A stretch of DNA of 64,000 nt from positions 121,127 through 185,126 of the forward strand of contig NZ_JTHL01000001.1 of assembly GCF_000818195.1 (NCBI RefSeq). The letters run 5' to 3'. The position numbers and the translations under genes were made by a program. The notes under the pieces were generated by a model, which saw nothing but the letters and a program-made list of their open reading frames with translations, made no database searches and was not told the origin of the DNA. This document shows positions 34,034 through 42,638 of the stretch, one piece after another. Each line of letters opens with the position of its first letter. The first letter of the stretch is position 1. The stretch comes from Streptomyces sp. 150FB (GTDB lineage: Bacteria > Actinomycetota > Actinomycetes > Streptomycetales > Streptomycetaceae).

Positions 34034-34882
34034 TTGGACGCACTCACCGAAACCGTCGAAGCAATGGCTTCAGCCCGGACCGGCCTCGCAGTTCAGCGCT
34101 CACAGACGCTCTTCCGTATGAAGATGGTCGAGAAATGGAGAATACCCACCGGTGCGACCGTGTTGGAGATCGGTTGCGGACAGGGTGACATGACCGCCGT
34201 TCTGGCGCAGGCTGTCGGCAGGAACGGCCGGGTGGTCGCGTTGGACGTCGCCGGACCCGATTACGGAAGCCCTGTCACGCTGGGCGAATCGGCGGATTTC
34301 CTGATGTCCTCGTCGCTGGGGAAGCGCATTGAGATGCGGTTCGAAACCGACGTCCTCGACAGCAGGACCACTTTCCCCTCCGATTCATTTGACTATGTCG
34401 TGCTGTCTCAAAGCTCCTGGTATTTCGCTTCGGCTGACCAGTTCGCCGACACATTGGCACGGGTTCGCCCCTGGGCCCATCGGCTGTGCTTCTCGGAATG
34501 GGACCTGCGGCCCACGGACTCGGCACAGATCCCCCATCTCCTCGCCGTCCTGGCCCAAGGCCAGATCGAGGCCGGCGGCGCCCGCGGGAACGGCAATGTC
34601 CGCACTCCGACCTCGCGCGAGGCGGCCCTTCGAATTCTCGCCCGTACGGGCTGGCAGGTGCGGGACGAGCACCACGTTGCCACGACGGACCTTCAGGACG
34701 CCGACTGGGAGATCGACGCCTGCCTCCGCATGGTGGACGACGCCGAAAGGATGGGCCGACTGAACGCGGCCACAAGGGAATTCGTCACCAGCCAGGCCGA
34801 TGTTCTGCGTACTCTGGCCAAGGAACGTGGTAACTCTCCGCTGGGTACCTACGCACTCGTGGCTGAGCGCATGCGGGATTAG
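34034..34882 (+). CDS. class I SAM-dependent methyltransferase
   Basis: The start is TTG at 34034, six bases after a perfect AGGAGG (34022-34027). An in-frame ATG at 34010 would place this site inside the protein and is therefore unlikely. The 282-residue enzyme has motif I VLEIGCGQGDMTAVLA at residues 44-60, VVALDVAGPDYGSP, FDYVVLSQSSWYF and the following helical cap. The C-terminal half is Glu/Arg-rich and lacks a recognisable substrate motif. It sits alone between two oppositely oriented genes. A small-molecule methyltransferase is the best guess. Confidence 0.85.
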   Translation: MDALTETVEAMASARTGLAVQRSQTLFRMKMVEKWRIPTGATVLEIGCGQGDMTAVLAQAVGRNGRVVALDVAGPDYGSPVTLGESADFLMSSSLGKRIEMRFETDVLDSRTTFPSDSFDYVVLSQSSWYFASADQFADTLARVRPWAHRLCFSEWDLRPTDSAQIPHLLAVLAQGQIEAGGARGNGNVRTPTSREAALRILARTGWQVRDEHHVATTDLQDADWEIDACLRMVDDAERMGRLNAATREFVTSQADVLRTLAKERGNSPLGTYALVAERMRD

Positions 34883-34897
34883 ACGCGTCGTCCGCGG

Positions 34898-35920
34898 TCA
34901 CTTCTGTACGACGTAGGGGAATTGCTCGGACCGCTGGTGCTTGGCCACGGAAGGATTGAGGCCGGAGGGTATGGCCGTGTTGGTGACCAGGGAGAGCATC
35001 GCCTCGGGCGCGTTGTCGGCGTGGGTGCGGCCGTTGCGGGTGGCGAAGCCGAAGCTGGCGGGCGTCCCGACCACATACGGCAGCACATCGGGGAACAACT
35101 GCCCGGCCACCGTGTGGCCGTAGCCCTTGGGGTCGGCCGAGGTCCCGGTGGCCCCGACGACGGCCGCGACCTGCTCGGCGATGAGCCCGCCGGCGGCGGC
35201 CAGATCCTCGGAGGGGTGCCGGGTGTTGGCGGGGTTGGAGAAGTCGGTGTCGCCGGGCCAGAAGATCGGCCACATCATCGGGTGCCCGGCGCGGTTGATC
35301 TGCCGCCATCCGCCGGAGTCGGTGGCCAGCTTGGTCGCGCACCACACTCCGGTACGGGCGCCGGGACGCAACTGGGCGTGCTCGTAAGGGACTTCGAGCA
35401 CGATCGTTTCGACGGAGGTGTCGGCGAAAGTGTTCTTCGCCTCCTGCGGGCGCCAGGCCGACAGGTCCACCGCTGCGCCCTTCCCGACCGCCCCGTTGAC
35501 GATCGCCAGCAGCGACAGGTCGATGTAGAACGGGTCGGCGATACGCCCGGCCCAGACACGGGTGCCGGCCGCGGCCGCCGTCTCGCCGGTACGGCCTTCC
35601 AGCACCGGCTCACCGTCGGCGGAGTCCTCCCGCGCCTCCGCACCGTTCAGGACGTGCAGGCGCAGGCCCTGGCGGCCGTCCGTATCGGGCTCGCCGAAGG
35701 AGAACCGGTAGGTCAAGGTCTCGTACTCGGCACCGTCGAAGTGCACCTTGAACTCGTAGCGGGCCTCGTGGTGGAAACCCGGCTCGGCATACACACCGGT
35801 GATGTCGGAGTTGACGTCCATGACGAACACCGTGCTGCCCTCGCCGGGGAAGACGTACAGGTCGTCGAGGTAAAGCTGGCCGTTCTGGGCCGCCAGAGGG
35901 GTGTCGAGATGGTGTGACAT
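34898..35920 (-). CDS. DUF4331 family protein
   Basis: AAGGGAAAC lies before the ATG at 35920. The 340-residue protein begins SHHLDTPLAAQNGQLYLDDLYVFPG, as the family does, followed by EYKV-type strands, the ADTSVETIVLEVPYEH segment and GHTVAGQLFPDVLPYVVG near the end. There is no signal peptide. DUF4331 proteins are widespread in actinobacteria and have no assigned activity. It converges on the methyltransferase, with 15 bases between the stops. Confidence 0.85.
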   Translation of the reverse strand: MSHHLDTPLAAQNGQLYLDDLYVFPGEGSTVFVMDVNSDITGVYAEPGFHHEARYEFKVHFDGAEYETLTYRFSFGEPDTDGRQGLRLHVLNGAEAREDSADGEPVLEGRTGETAAAAGTRVWAGRIADPFYIDLSLLAIVNGAVGKGAAVDLSAWRPQEAKNTFADTSVETIVLEVPYEHAQLRPGARTGVWCATKLATDSGGWRQINRAGHPMMWPIFWPGDTDFSNPANTRHPSEDLAAAGGLIAEQVAAVVGATGTSADPKGYGHTVAGQLFPDVLPYVVGTPASFGFATRNGRTHADNAPEAMLSLVTNTAIPSGLNPSVAKHQRSEQFPYVVQK

Positions 35921-36278
35921 GAGGTTTCCCTTCGTGTCGCGGTCTCGGTTTTCGGGGCGCGCCGAGCAGCTCACCCGCCGCCTCTACGACCGGTTCGGGG
36001 ATGCCGGCGGCGCGTGGTCAGCCTGTCCGGACCGCGGGCGCCCCGCCCCCGGCGCTCTCGCGCGTCGTCCCGCATGCGAGCTGCGGGCACTCGTACCTTC
36101 CACTGTGCCTCACATGCCGCATGGTCGCGATATGTCGGACATACCCGGTCGCGAAGCACCGTCACCGCAAGAAGCACCGTCACCGCGCCTGGAGCCGATC
36201 TGACGCGAACGCCCGTCGGTGCCGGCCGGATCACGGCCGGCACCGACGGGCTTTTTCATGTGCCGCGCGATGACAGGG
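35921..36278. other. intergenic stretch with terminator and short direct repeat
   Basis: There is no convincing gene. A 16-bp perfect direct repeat (GAAGCACCGTCACCGC at 36153-36168 and again at 36171-36186) lies just before the strong hairpin at 36211-36251. A rightward reading frame ending at 36203 just before the hairpin is compatible with a short transcript but has no start signal. Confidence 0.5.
36211..36251. terminator. 18-bp perfect stem terminator
   Basis: GCCCGTCGGTGCCGGCCG pairs perfectly with its reverse complement around GATCA, followed on the plus strand by TTTTT. On the minus strand it lies 28 bases beyond the GH92 stop, so it probably terminates that gene. The T tract means it can also stop rightward transcripts. 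Confidence 0.85.
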
Positions 36279-39200
36279 TCAGCTCGCGGGGCACAGATCC
36301 ACGGGAAGCACGTCGGGACCGCTGGTCTCGGTCCTGACGCTGTGTACCGTCACGGGTGCGTCCGAGGCGATACGGAAGTCACTGGCTCCGTTCTCCCGGT
36401 TCGCGAAGTTGGAGTCCTTCACGGTGACGGTCGCCGTCTTCCAGGTGTCGGAATCCGTGTTCGTGACGCTCAGCGCCTTGGTGTACGCGCCGCTGTCGCC
36501 CGCCGCGTCGTACTGCAGGCTCCAGGTGCCGGTGCCCGAGTCGTAGTACGAGATGGTGAAGGTGGTCGAGCTCGCCACGCCGAACGCCAGCCGCTTGTCG
36601 AGCTGGAAGTACATGTTCACACTGCCCGTGACAACCGGGACCGTGGTCCGCGCCGACTGCCCGCCGACCGTCTGCGCCACGGTGGAACCGTCCCCGCCCA
36701 CCTCGTGCTGGAGAAGTCCCCGCGTGGTGTTGGGATCACCGAGCGTGGTGCACGCCGTGGCGGTGTCTCCCGTACCGGTCACCGAGACCGGGAAGGAGAG
36801 CGTGGGCAGCGCGTGGTCCGCGTCCGCCGACGACAGCGCGACCGGCACGGTCAAGAAGCCCTGCGGCGCGTCGGCCGACGCCGATACGGCGACCTTGACC
36901 TGCGCCTTTCCGTCGGACCCCACGGTCGCGGTGCCGGCTGCCGGGGAAATCGTGACGCCCTCCGGTGGCTTCGCGCTCCAGGTGACCGTACGGATCGGCT
37001 TCGACGGTGTGACCTCGGAGCCGGCACCCACCGTCAGCGCCATGGTGGTGTCGGTGCTCGCACCGGTCGCCACGGTCACGGCCGCGGGGGTCGTCGTCAT
37101 GTCGACCGGGGTGAGACCCGCGGGGAACGTGGCGCGCCCCGCGGGGTAGGACGGCGGACGATCGGCTTCACGGACTCCCCATGAGGTGTCCGGAGTTGAG
37201 CCGACCCGGTAGTCCAGGGAGAGCGTACGGCCGTGGCCGAGCAGGTCGGTGGCCGGCAGCCAGTCCTTCGACGTGGGGCGGCCGTTCACGGCGAGTCCCT
37301 GGACGTAGTAGGCGTTCGCCGAGGTGCCGGGCGCCGTGACGTCGACCTTGCGTCCGTCCAGGTTGAGCTGGACGCGGGGGAAGAGCGGGGTGCCGAGAGC
37401 GAGGACCGGTGTGCCCGGCGTCTGCGGGTACATGCCCATCGCCGACCAGACGTACCAGGAACTCATCGCGCCCAGGTCGTCGTTGCCCGGCTCGCCGCCG
37501 GGGGTGTCGGAGTAGACGGCGTCGATCAGCTTGTGCACGGTGGACTGTGTCTTGTACGGCTCGCCCGTGTAGTCGTACACCCAGGGCGCGAGCAGGTCGA
37601 TCTCGTTGCCCGCCCAGTATGTCGGGTCGTTGGGGCCCGAGTTGAAGGACGTGAAGAAGGAGTCGAGCCGGCGGTTGGCGCCGGCGTCGCCGCCCATGGC
37701 CTTGATCAGGCCGCCGAGGTCCTGCGGCACGGCCCAGGCGTACTGCGCGGCGTTGCCCTCCTGGAAGCCGGACTGGCCGAAGTCGGTCATGCCCGCCGTG
37801 ACCGGGTCGCCCGAGGGGAAGTTCCCCTTCGCATCGCGCGGTTGGAGGAAGCCGGAGCCCACGTTGAAGAGTTTCGTCCAGTTCTGCGAACGGTCGAGGA
37901 AGGTCCGGTAGGTCGAGCGCGCTCCGGTCTGCTGGGCGAACTGCGCGATGGAGAAGTCGTCGAGCGCGTACTCCAGTGTCTCCGAGACGCCGTTCGTCAC
38001 CGTCGAGTCGGTGGGCACGTAGCCGAGCTTCTGGTAGTCCGCCGACTGCGGGCGTTCCTCGTACCAGCCCTGTCCGAGCTGGTCCTTCGTCGGAACCACG
38101 GTCGCGCCCTTGACCATGGCCTTCAGCGCGGCCCCGGTGTCGAAGTCACGCGCACCGAAGGTGTACGCCTCCGCGATGATGGGGTCGGCGGCGTCACCGT
38201 TCATGACGCCTGTCTCCGTGTTCCCGTTGGGCCATTTCGGCAGCCAGCCGCCCTGTTCCTGGTCGTTGAGCAGCGACTGCACCATGTCGCTGGTCTGCTT
38301 CGGAAGCAGCGTCGCGAGCAGCGGGATCTCCGAGCGGTAGATGTCCCATCCGGAGAAGTTGGTGTACTGGGTCCTGCCCCGTGGCAGCTTGTGGGTCTTC
38401 AGGTCGAAGCCCTGGTACCGCCCGTCGGCGTCACTGAACGTGGTGGGCACGAGGAGTGCGTGGTACAACGCCGTGTAGAACTGGACCTGGTGGTCGTGTG
38501 TGCCACCGCCGATCTGGATCTTCGACAGGAGCTTCTTCCAGGCGTCGTGCGCGCTGTTCGCGACCTTCGGCTCGCTCCAACCCTGGTTCTCGGCAGCGAG
38601 GTTGGCCTTGGCGCCGGCCTCGCTGACGTAGCTGATCCCCACCTTCATGTGGACGTCGCGGGCATCGGTGGTGTCGAAGGTGACCCAGCCGCCGGATCCC
38701 TTGCCGCCGGCGTCCGTGCGCGAACCCGGGGTCTTGCCCTTGGAGTTCCAGGTGCCGTACGAGGCGAAGGGCCGGTCGAACGAGACCGCGTAGAAGACCG
38801 GCTCAGGCAGTTGCTGGTCCCCGCAGAAATGGCCGCTCGTGATGGATCCGCTGACCTCGCGGTCGCCGTCGATGCTCACCTCGGCGGCTGTGTCGCCGTT
38901 CTGCGAGTCACCGGCCTTGAAAAGGAAGTTGGCCTGCTTCGTGGCGGGGAACCCGAAGTCGCCGAGCCCGGTGCGGGTGGTGGCGGCGACCTTGGCGCTC
39001 ATCTCGCCGTTCTGGCCGAGCTTCATCTCGTAACTGCCGGGCGCGGCCTTCTCGTCGTCGTGACTGAACGGCTCGGTGGCACCGGTGGGGTCCGCGGGAA
39101 TCGCCCCGGTCGTGGGCAGGATCGGCAGATTGCCCTCAATGTTGCAACCGGCGCCCGACACATGGGTGACGGTCAGCCCGATGGTGGACCCGGAGTCGTA

Positions 39201-39476
39201 CGAGTAGCCACCGCTCGCGGGCCGTTTCGGCGAGGTGTCGGGGCTCCAGGCCACCATGCCGAACGGCATCGAGGCGCCGGGGAACATGTCGACGTCGCCC
39301 ACATTCGCGCCGCCGCTGCCGGTGCCGAGGAAGGTGTCGACCAGGCTGGTCGGGTCCGCCACCATGGGCGCCTCGGCGTCGGCGCTGCCGGCGGTGATCC
39401 CCAGCGTCCCTGCTACCAGCACGGCCGTAATGCCCGCGCCGAGCAATCGGAATCTACGTGTCCTCACTGCGAGCAC
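36279..39476 (-). CDS. secreted GH92 alpha-mannosidase with C-terminal accessory domains
   Basis: GAGAGAGG precedes the GTG at 39476. A Sec signal peptide (hydrophobic run ending AGSADA) is followed by the GH92 catalytic region. It has the N-terminal beta-sandwich with GSGGANVGDVDMFPGA and PFGMVAWSPDTSP, then FSGWDIYRSEIPLLATL, GNEIDLLAPW and GNDDLGAMSSWYVWSAMGMYP. These match the Ca2+-dependent exo-alpha-mannosidases. Residues about 770-890 form a NEW3-like beta domain and the last 150 residues a carbohydrate-binding-like module (NMYFQLDKRLAFGVASSTTF). It trims mannose from glycoproteins or yeast mannan outside the cell. A LacI-type operator lies just upstream. Confidence 0.9.
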   Translation of the reverse strand: MLAVRTRRFRLLGAGITAVLVAGTLGITAGSADAEAPMVADPTSLVDTFLGTGSGGANVGDVDMFPGASMPFGMVAWSPDTSPKRPASGGYSYDSGSTIGLTVTHVSGAGCNIEGNLPILPTTGAIPADPTGATEPFSHDDEKAAPGSYEMKLGQNGEMSAKVAATTRTGLGDFGFPATKQANFLFKAGDSQNGDTAAEVSIDGDREVSGSITSGHFCGDQQLPEPVFYAVSFDRPFASYGTWNSKGKTPGSRTDAGGKGSGGWVTFDTTDARDVHMKVGISYVSEAGAKANLAAENQGWSEPKVANSAHDAWKKLLSKIQIGGGTHDHQVQFYTALYHALLVPTTFSDADGRYQGFDLKTHKLPRGRTQYTNFSGWDIYRSEIPLLATLLPKQTSDMVQSLLNDQEQGGWLPKWPNGNTETGVMNGDAADPIIAEAYTFGARDFDTGAALKAMVKGATVVPTKDQLGQGWYEERPQSADYQKLGYVPTDSTVTNGVSETLEYALDDFSIAQFAQQTGARSTYRTFLDRSQNWTKLFNVGSGFLQPRDAKGNFPSGDPVTAGMTDFGQSGFQEGNAAQYAWAVPQDLGGLIKAMGGDAGANRRLDSFFTSFNSGPNDPTYWAGNEIDLLAPWVYDYTGEPYKTQSTVHKLIDAVYSDTPGGEPGNDDLGAMSSWYVWSAMGMYPQTPGTPVLALGTPLFPRVQLNLDGRKVDVTAPGTSANAYYVQGLAVNGRPTSKDWLPATDLLGHGRTLSLDYRVGSTPDTSWGVREADRPPSYPAGRATFPAGLTPVDMTTTPAAVTVATGASTDTTMALTVGAGSEVTPSKPIRTVTWSAKPPEGVTISPAAGTATVGSDGKAQVKVAVSASADAPQGFLTVPVALSSADADHALPTLSFPVSVTGTGDTATACTTLGDPNTTRGLLQHEVGGDGSTVAQTVGGQSARTTVPVVTGSVNMYFQLDKRLAFGVASSTTFTISYYDSGTGTWSLQYDAAGDSGAYTKALSVTNTDSDTWKTATVTVKDSNFANRENGASDFRIASDAPVTVHSVRTETSGPDVLPVDLCPAS

Positions 39477-39845
39477 TCATCCTCTCTCCAGACAGGCAAG
39501 CCCGCCTGACAACGTTGTCAGCACCGCGGCGCGCGCCTTCGCACACACCCTCCGCCCCACCCCCGGACAGAAACCGCTTACTCACGTGCCGGAACGACTT
39601 CTATGCCCTCGCGAACGGTCCGTCAAGATCCCGCGCACAGACCGGCGTCCCCGACCTCGACGTCGGGATGCTCCCCGCCCGCGTCCGCAACGAACTCCGG
39701 GCCTCCTCGGTGGCGGCCGGCCATCGCCCCCGTGGCGGCGTTTTTCGCGGAACTCCAGGCGTGCGGCGTGCCGGCGTCCGGCGATGACGATCCGTCCGTA
39801 GGGGGACGGACCTGCCGCGTGGACCGGCCGGGGCCGGCGCTGTCC
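39477..39845. other. intergenic, operator only
   Basis: This is the promoter side of the GH92 gene. It holds the palindrome at 39507-39520; the rest shows no gene with a start signal. Confidence 0.5.
39507..39520. promoter_or_regulatory. LacI-type operator upstream of GH92
   Basis: TGACAACGTTGTCA is a 14-bp perfect palindrome with the central CG typical of LacI/GalR-family sites in Streptomyces. It lies 31 bases upstream of the GH92 start codon, so a sugar-responsive LacI repressor probably controls the mannosidase. No LacI gene is in the window. Confidence 0.7.
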
Positions 39846-40661
39846 CTACGAGGATTCCCGTCGACCGGTGTCCGCCGAGTCCGGAGTGGCACTCAGCGGC
39901 AGGAGCTCCGGGCGTTTCGCGGCGCGGTTGTCCCCGGAGGACCGACCGCGCAGTCGGCGTCCGAGCCAGGGGCCGAGGAATGCGGCCGCCCAGCGCAGTT
40001 CGGCTGCTGCGGCTTGCCTGCCCGTGGGCACCCTCCGCGGTGGCAGCGGAAGCGTCCAGGCGTCGTCGCTTCCGGGCAGGTGGATGGCCTGGGCGACGGC
40101 TGCGGCGATCCGCTCGTGGCCGAGGGGGCCGGCGTGGAGTCGGTCCGCACTCCACAGCCGTGGATCCGTGGCGACGGCCTGTCGGCCGGTTTCGGCGACC
40201 GCGACCCCGTGACGGGCGGCCGCGGCGCGGATGCGGGTATTGAGGTCGAACACGCGGGACCTGATCGGCCGGGCAAGGGGCGCGATCTTCCCGATGTCGG
40301 GGAAGGTCACCGTCACCACGTGGGCCCCGGCCGCCGTCAGCGCGGCGAACATCTCTTCCAGGTGCCCGGCCACCTCCGCGGCGTCGAACCGGGGCCGGAG
40401 CAGGTCGTTGACCCCGGTGACGACGGTGGCCAGGTCGGGCCGCAAGGCCAGGGCGGGCCCGAGTTGTTCAGCGCGTACCTGGCCGGCGACACGGCCTCGT
40501 ACGGCGAGGTTGGCGTACCGGAGCGCCGGGTTGACGGCCGCGAGATGCTCGGCGAGCCGGTCGGCGAACCCCCGTAGGCCGACGGCGTCGTCCCCGTCGC
40601 CGAGCCCTTCGGTCTGGCTGTCGCCCAGGGCGACGTAACGCAGGTATTCACCGTTCGGCAC
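39846..40661 (-). CDS. SGNH/GDSL-family hydrolase
   Basis: The 271-residue protein has the four SGNH blocks: GDSQTEG with the nucleophile Ser, a Gly in the AVRGRVAGQV region, GVNDLL with Asn, and SADRLHAGPLGH with the catalytic Asp/His pair. There is no signal peptide. The C-terminal 50 residues are Arg/Pro-rich and probably disordered. The start is GTG at 40661, overlapping the end of the PadR gene by 14 bases, so it is translated with the regulator. It is an esterase or lipase of unknown substrate. Confidence 0.87.
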   Translation of the reverse strand: MPNGEYLRYVALGDSQTEGLGDGDDAVGLRGFADRLAEHLAAVNPALRYANLAVRGRVAGQVRAEQLGPALALRPDLATVVTGVNDLLRPRFDAAEVAGHLEEMFAALTAAGAHVVTVTFPDIGKIAPLARPIRSRVFDLNTRIRAAAARHGVAVAETGRQAVATDPRLWSADRLHAGPLGHERIAAAVAQAIHLPGSDDAWTLPLPPRRVPTGRQAAAAELRWAAAFLGPWLGRRLRGRSSGDNRAAKRPELLPLSATPDSADTGRRESS

Positions 40662-41217
40662 GGGTCGGCTGCCTTTCCTTGAGGACGGCTGCGATCCGCA
40701 GGCACCAGTCCCGGTGCTCCTGCTCGAAGGCCAGCCCGCGCAGGCAGGTCAGGTACGGTCCGATCCGCGCGCCCCGGCGGAGGAACTCCTCCTCGTCGGC
40801 GTCGCCGCGCAGTTGCCGCAGCAGCTTGCCGAGAAGCTCGATCTTGGCCTCGGCCGCGGACGCTCGCTCTTCGAGCTGTTCGATCACCGGCGCCGTGCCG
40901 ATACGGTCGGCGACCTGGACCTTGACGAGCAGGTCGTCGCGGATGAACGAGGGCTTCGACAGGGCTGCGGCGAACTTCTCCAGCTCGGCGCGACCGGCGT
41001 CCGTGACCCGGAACAGGCGTTTGTTGGGCCGGGTCTCCTGGACCACCTGCCGACCCGCGACCAGCCCTTCCTTCTCCAGCTTGGTCAGCTCGGCGTAGAG
41101 CTGTTGCGGCAGGGCGTGCCAGAAGTTCGCGACGCCGATGTCGAACGCCTTCGCCAGTTGGTATCCGCTGTACTCGCCGTCCAGCAGCGCCGCCAGCACG
41201 GCATGTCGCAAGGCCAT
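40648..41217 (-). CDS. PadR-family regulator
   Basis: The 189-residue protein starts MALRHAVLAALLDGEYSGYQLAK, the PadR winged-helix opening, followed by LPQQLYAELTKLEKEGLVAG (recognition helix and wing) and a C-terminal coiled helix pair. I prefer the ATG at 41217 to upstream in-frame starts because conserved PadR sequence begins here and AGGGG lies upstream. It is divergent from the NTF2-fold gene at 41303 across an inverted repeat. It is cotranscribed with the GDSL hydrolase, which may be part of its regulon. Confidence 0.88.
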   Translation of the reverse strand: MALRHAVLAALLDGEYSGYQLAKAFDIGVANFWHALPQQLYAELTKLEKEGLVAGRQVVQETRPNKRLFRVTDAGRAELEKFAAALSKPSFIRDDLLVKVQVADRIGTAPVIEQLEERASAAEAKIELLGKLLRQLRGDADEEEFLRRGARIGPYLTCLRGLAFEQEHRDWCLRIAAVLKERQPTRAER

Positions 41218-41257
41218 CGAGGCAACCCCTTCCCTTTCCTCGTCCGCCTCTGCATCA

Positions 41258-41291
41258 TACTCAAGAAAATGACTAATCATATCCTTGAGTA
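41258..41291. promoter_or_regulatory. PadR operator candidate
   Basis: TACTCAAG (41258-41265) and CTTGAGTA (41284-41291) are perfect reverse complements 18 bases apart, with a nested ATGA/TCAT pair at 41269-41280. The patch is notably AT-rich in a GC-rich genome. It lies between the divergent PadR and NTF2-fold genes. Confidence 0.6.
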
Positions 41292-41302
41292 CTGGAGAGG
41301 TC

Positions 41303-41734
41303 ATGGAGACTGCTGAACGCTTCCGCGCCGCTGTGGAGAAGGGTGAACTGGCCGCACTGGACGCCCTGTTCACCGACGACATCCGCCTCTACAGCCCCGT
41401 GAAGTTCACGCCCTTCGAGGGCAAGCCCATGGTGCTGGGACTCTTCGGCGTCCTGCTGCGCACCTTCGAGGACTTCCGCTACGTCGGACACTTGGAGGGC
41501 ACGGCCGAGACCGGTACCGACGGCGAAGAAGCTCCGTCGGCGATCCTGCTCTTCCGGGCCACCGTCGACGGCAAGCAGATCCACGGCATGGACCTGCTCC
41601 AGTTCGACGCGGCGGGCCGGGTCAAGGAGTTCACCGTGATGGTCCGCCCCCAGTCCGCTGTGCAGGCCCTGGGACAGGCGGTACTTGCGGGCCTGGTCGC
41701 GGACGGCCTCGTCCCCGGGGCTGTCGACCGCTAG
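41303..41734 (+). CDS. NTF2-fold (SnoaL-like) protein, probable PadR target
   Basis: The ATG at 41303 follows GGAGAGG three bases upstream; the close spacing is tolerable. The 143-residue protein has the NTF2 pattern AAVEKGELAALDALFTDD, FTPFEGKPMVLGLF and FRATVDGKQIHGMDLLQF. These proteins are small hydrophobic-ligand binders or isomerase/cyclase-like enzymes. It faces the PadR gene across a candidate operator, so PadR probably controls it. Confidence 0.85.
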   Translation: METAERFRAAVEKGELAALDALFTDDIRLYSPVKFTPFEGKPMVLGLFGVLLRTFEDFRYVGHLEGTAETGTDGEEAPSAILLFRATVDGKQIHGMDLLQFDAAGRVKEFTVMVRPQSAVQALGQAVLAGLVADGLVPGAVDR

Positions 41735-41741
41735 CCGTCGA

Positions 41742-41776
41742 CAGCGTCCGGGTCCCGCAGCGTCCGGGTCCCGCAG
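41742..41776. repeat. 16-bp direct repeat, two perfect copies
   Basis: CAGCGTCCGGGTCCCG occurs at 41742-41757 and again at 41758-41773, followed by CAG. It lies in the 62-base gap between convergent genes and probably has no function beyond a small duplication. Confidence 0.9.
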
Positions 41777-41796
41777 GGGCCGACGGCCGTCGCGGG

Positions 41797-42585
41797 TCAG
41801 GTGGCGGAGAGTGCCACCAATGCGGGCACGAGCACGCTGATTCCGTTGTTGACAGCGTGGACGCATATGCCGGGCCACACCGATCCGGTCTTGCGGAGCA
41901 GGAGTGCGGAGGTGGCCCCGACGACAAAGGCGATGGGCAGAATGATGTTCATGCCGTGCACGAGGGCGAAGATCGCGGAACTGGTGATGACGGCGACCCA
42001 GGGGCCGTAGCGTCCGAGTGCGTTGGCCAGTACACCTCGGAAGACGAGTTCCTCCCCGATCGGAGTGGCGATCGCGCCGAAGAGGATCGTGAGGGCGAAC
42101 GAGAGTGCTCCGCCGCCGGCGGCAGCACGGTAGTCACCCTGCGGGTTGCTGGTATCGCCGGAGATGTGGACATAGGCGTACGCCACCACGATGTTCAGAA
42201 GGTATGCGCAGACCCCGAGTCCCGCCCCGAGCAGGAGCCACTTCCAGGCCACCCGTCGCAGCCCGAACGTCGCGAGGTCTCGGCGGCGGATGACCACGGC
42301 GGCCCCGAACGCACCGATGCCGGCCAGCGCTGATACCGCGTAGCTCACGATCCCCCGGGCGACCGCATGCTCGTCGGACATCGAGACGATCAGGGCGATA
42401 CCCGCGCCGAGGAGTACGGCGTACGTCACCGCGGCGAGGGCCATCTCGGGCCATCCGGGCCGCTGCATGGTGCGCGCCGACGGTACGTCAGTCGGTGGTG
42501 CGTCAGCGGGTAGTGGGCCAACAAGTGGTACGTCAGCCGGTGCGGGCGCGGGGGCAGGGGCAGGGCTCAGGTGATCGTTCGGCAT
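41797..42585 (-). CDS. CPBP-family intramembrane metalloprotease
   Basis: GGGAAG precedes the ATG at 42585. The 262-residue protein has an acidic/Pro-rich N-terminus (an Ala-Pro repeat), then about seven to eight hydrophobic segments. The active-site motifs are intact: GEELVFRGVLAN (Glu-Glu-x3-Arg), FALVHGMN (His) and HAVNNG (His and Asn). These proteases cleave in the membrane and often act in bacteriocin immunity or CAAX-like processing. Its target is unknown. It is cotranscribed with the exporter gene upstream (54 bases between them). Confidence 0.87.
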   Translation of the reverse strand: MPNDHLSPAPAPAPAPADVPLVGPLPADAPPTDVPSARTMQRPGWPEMALAAVTYAVLLGAGIALIVSMSDEHAVARGIVSYAVSALAGIGAFGAAVVIRRRDLATFGLRRVAWKWLLLGAGLGVCAYLLNIVVAYAYVHISGDTSNPQGDYRAAAGGGALSFALTILFGAIATPIGEELVFRGVLANALGRYGPWVAVITSSAIFALVHGMNIILPIAFVVGATSALLLRKTGSVWPGICVHAVNNGISVLVPALVALSAT

Positions 42586-42638
42586 GGTGCTTCCCGTTCG
42601 TCGTCGGGCGGTGAACTGTGAGGGTGCGGGTGTCGGAG

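Noticed and set aside
36001..36273. Rightward frame with Cys and His-rich segment
   Set aside because: It runs through the 18-bp terminator stem and has no ribosome site.
39603..40577. Rightward frame opposite the GDSL gene
   Set aside because: It is mostly antisense to a gene with all four SGNH blocks.
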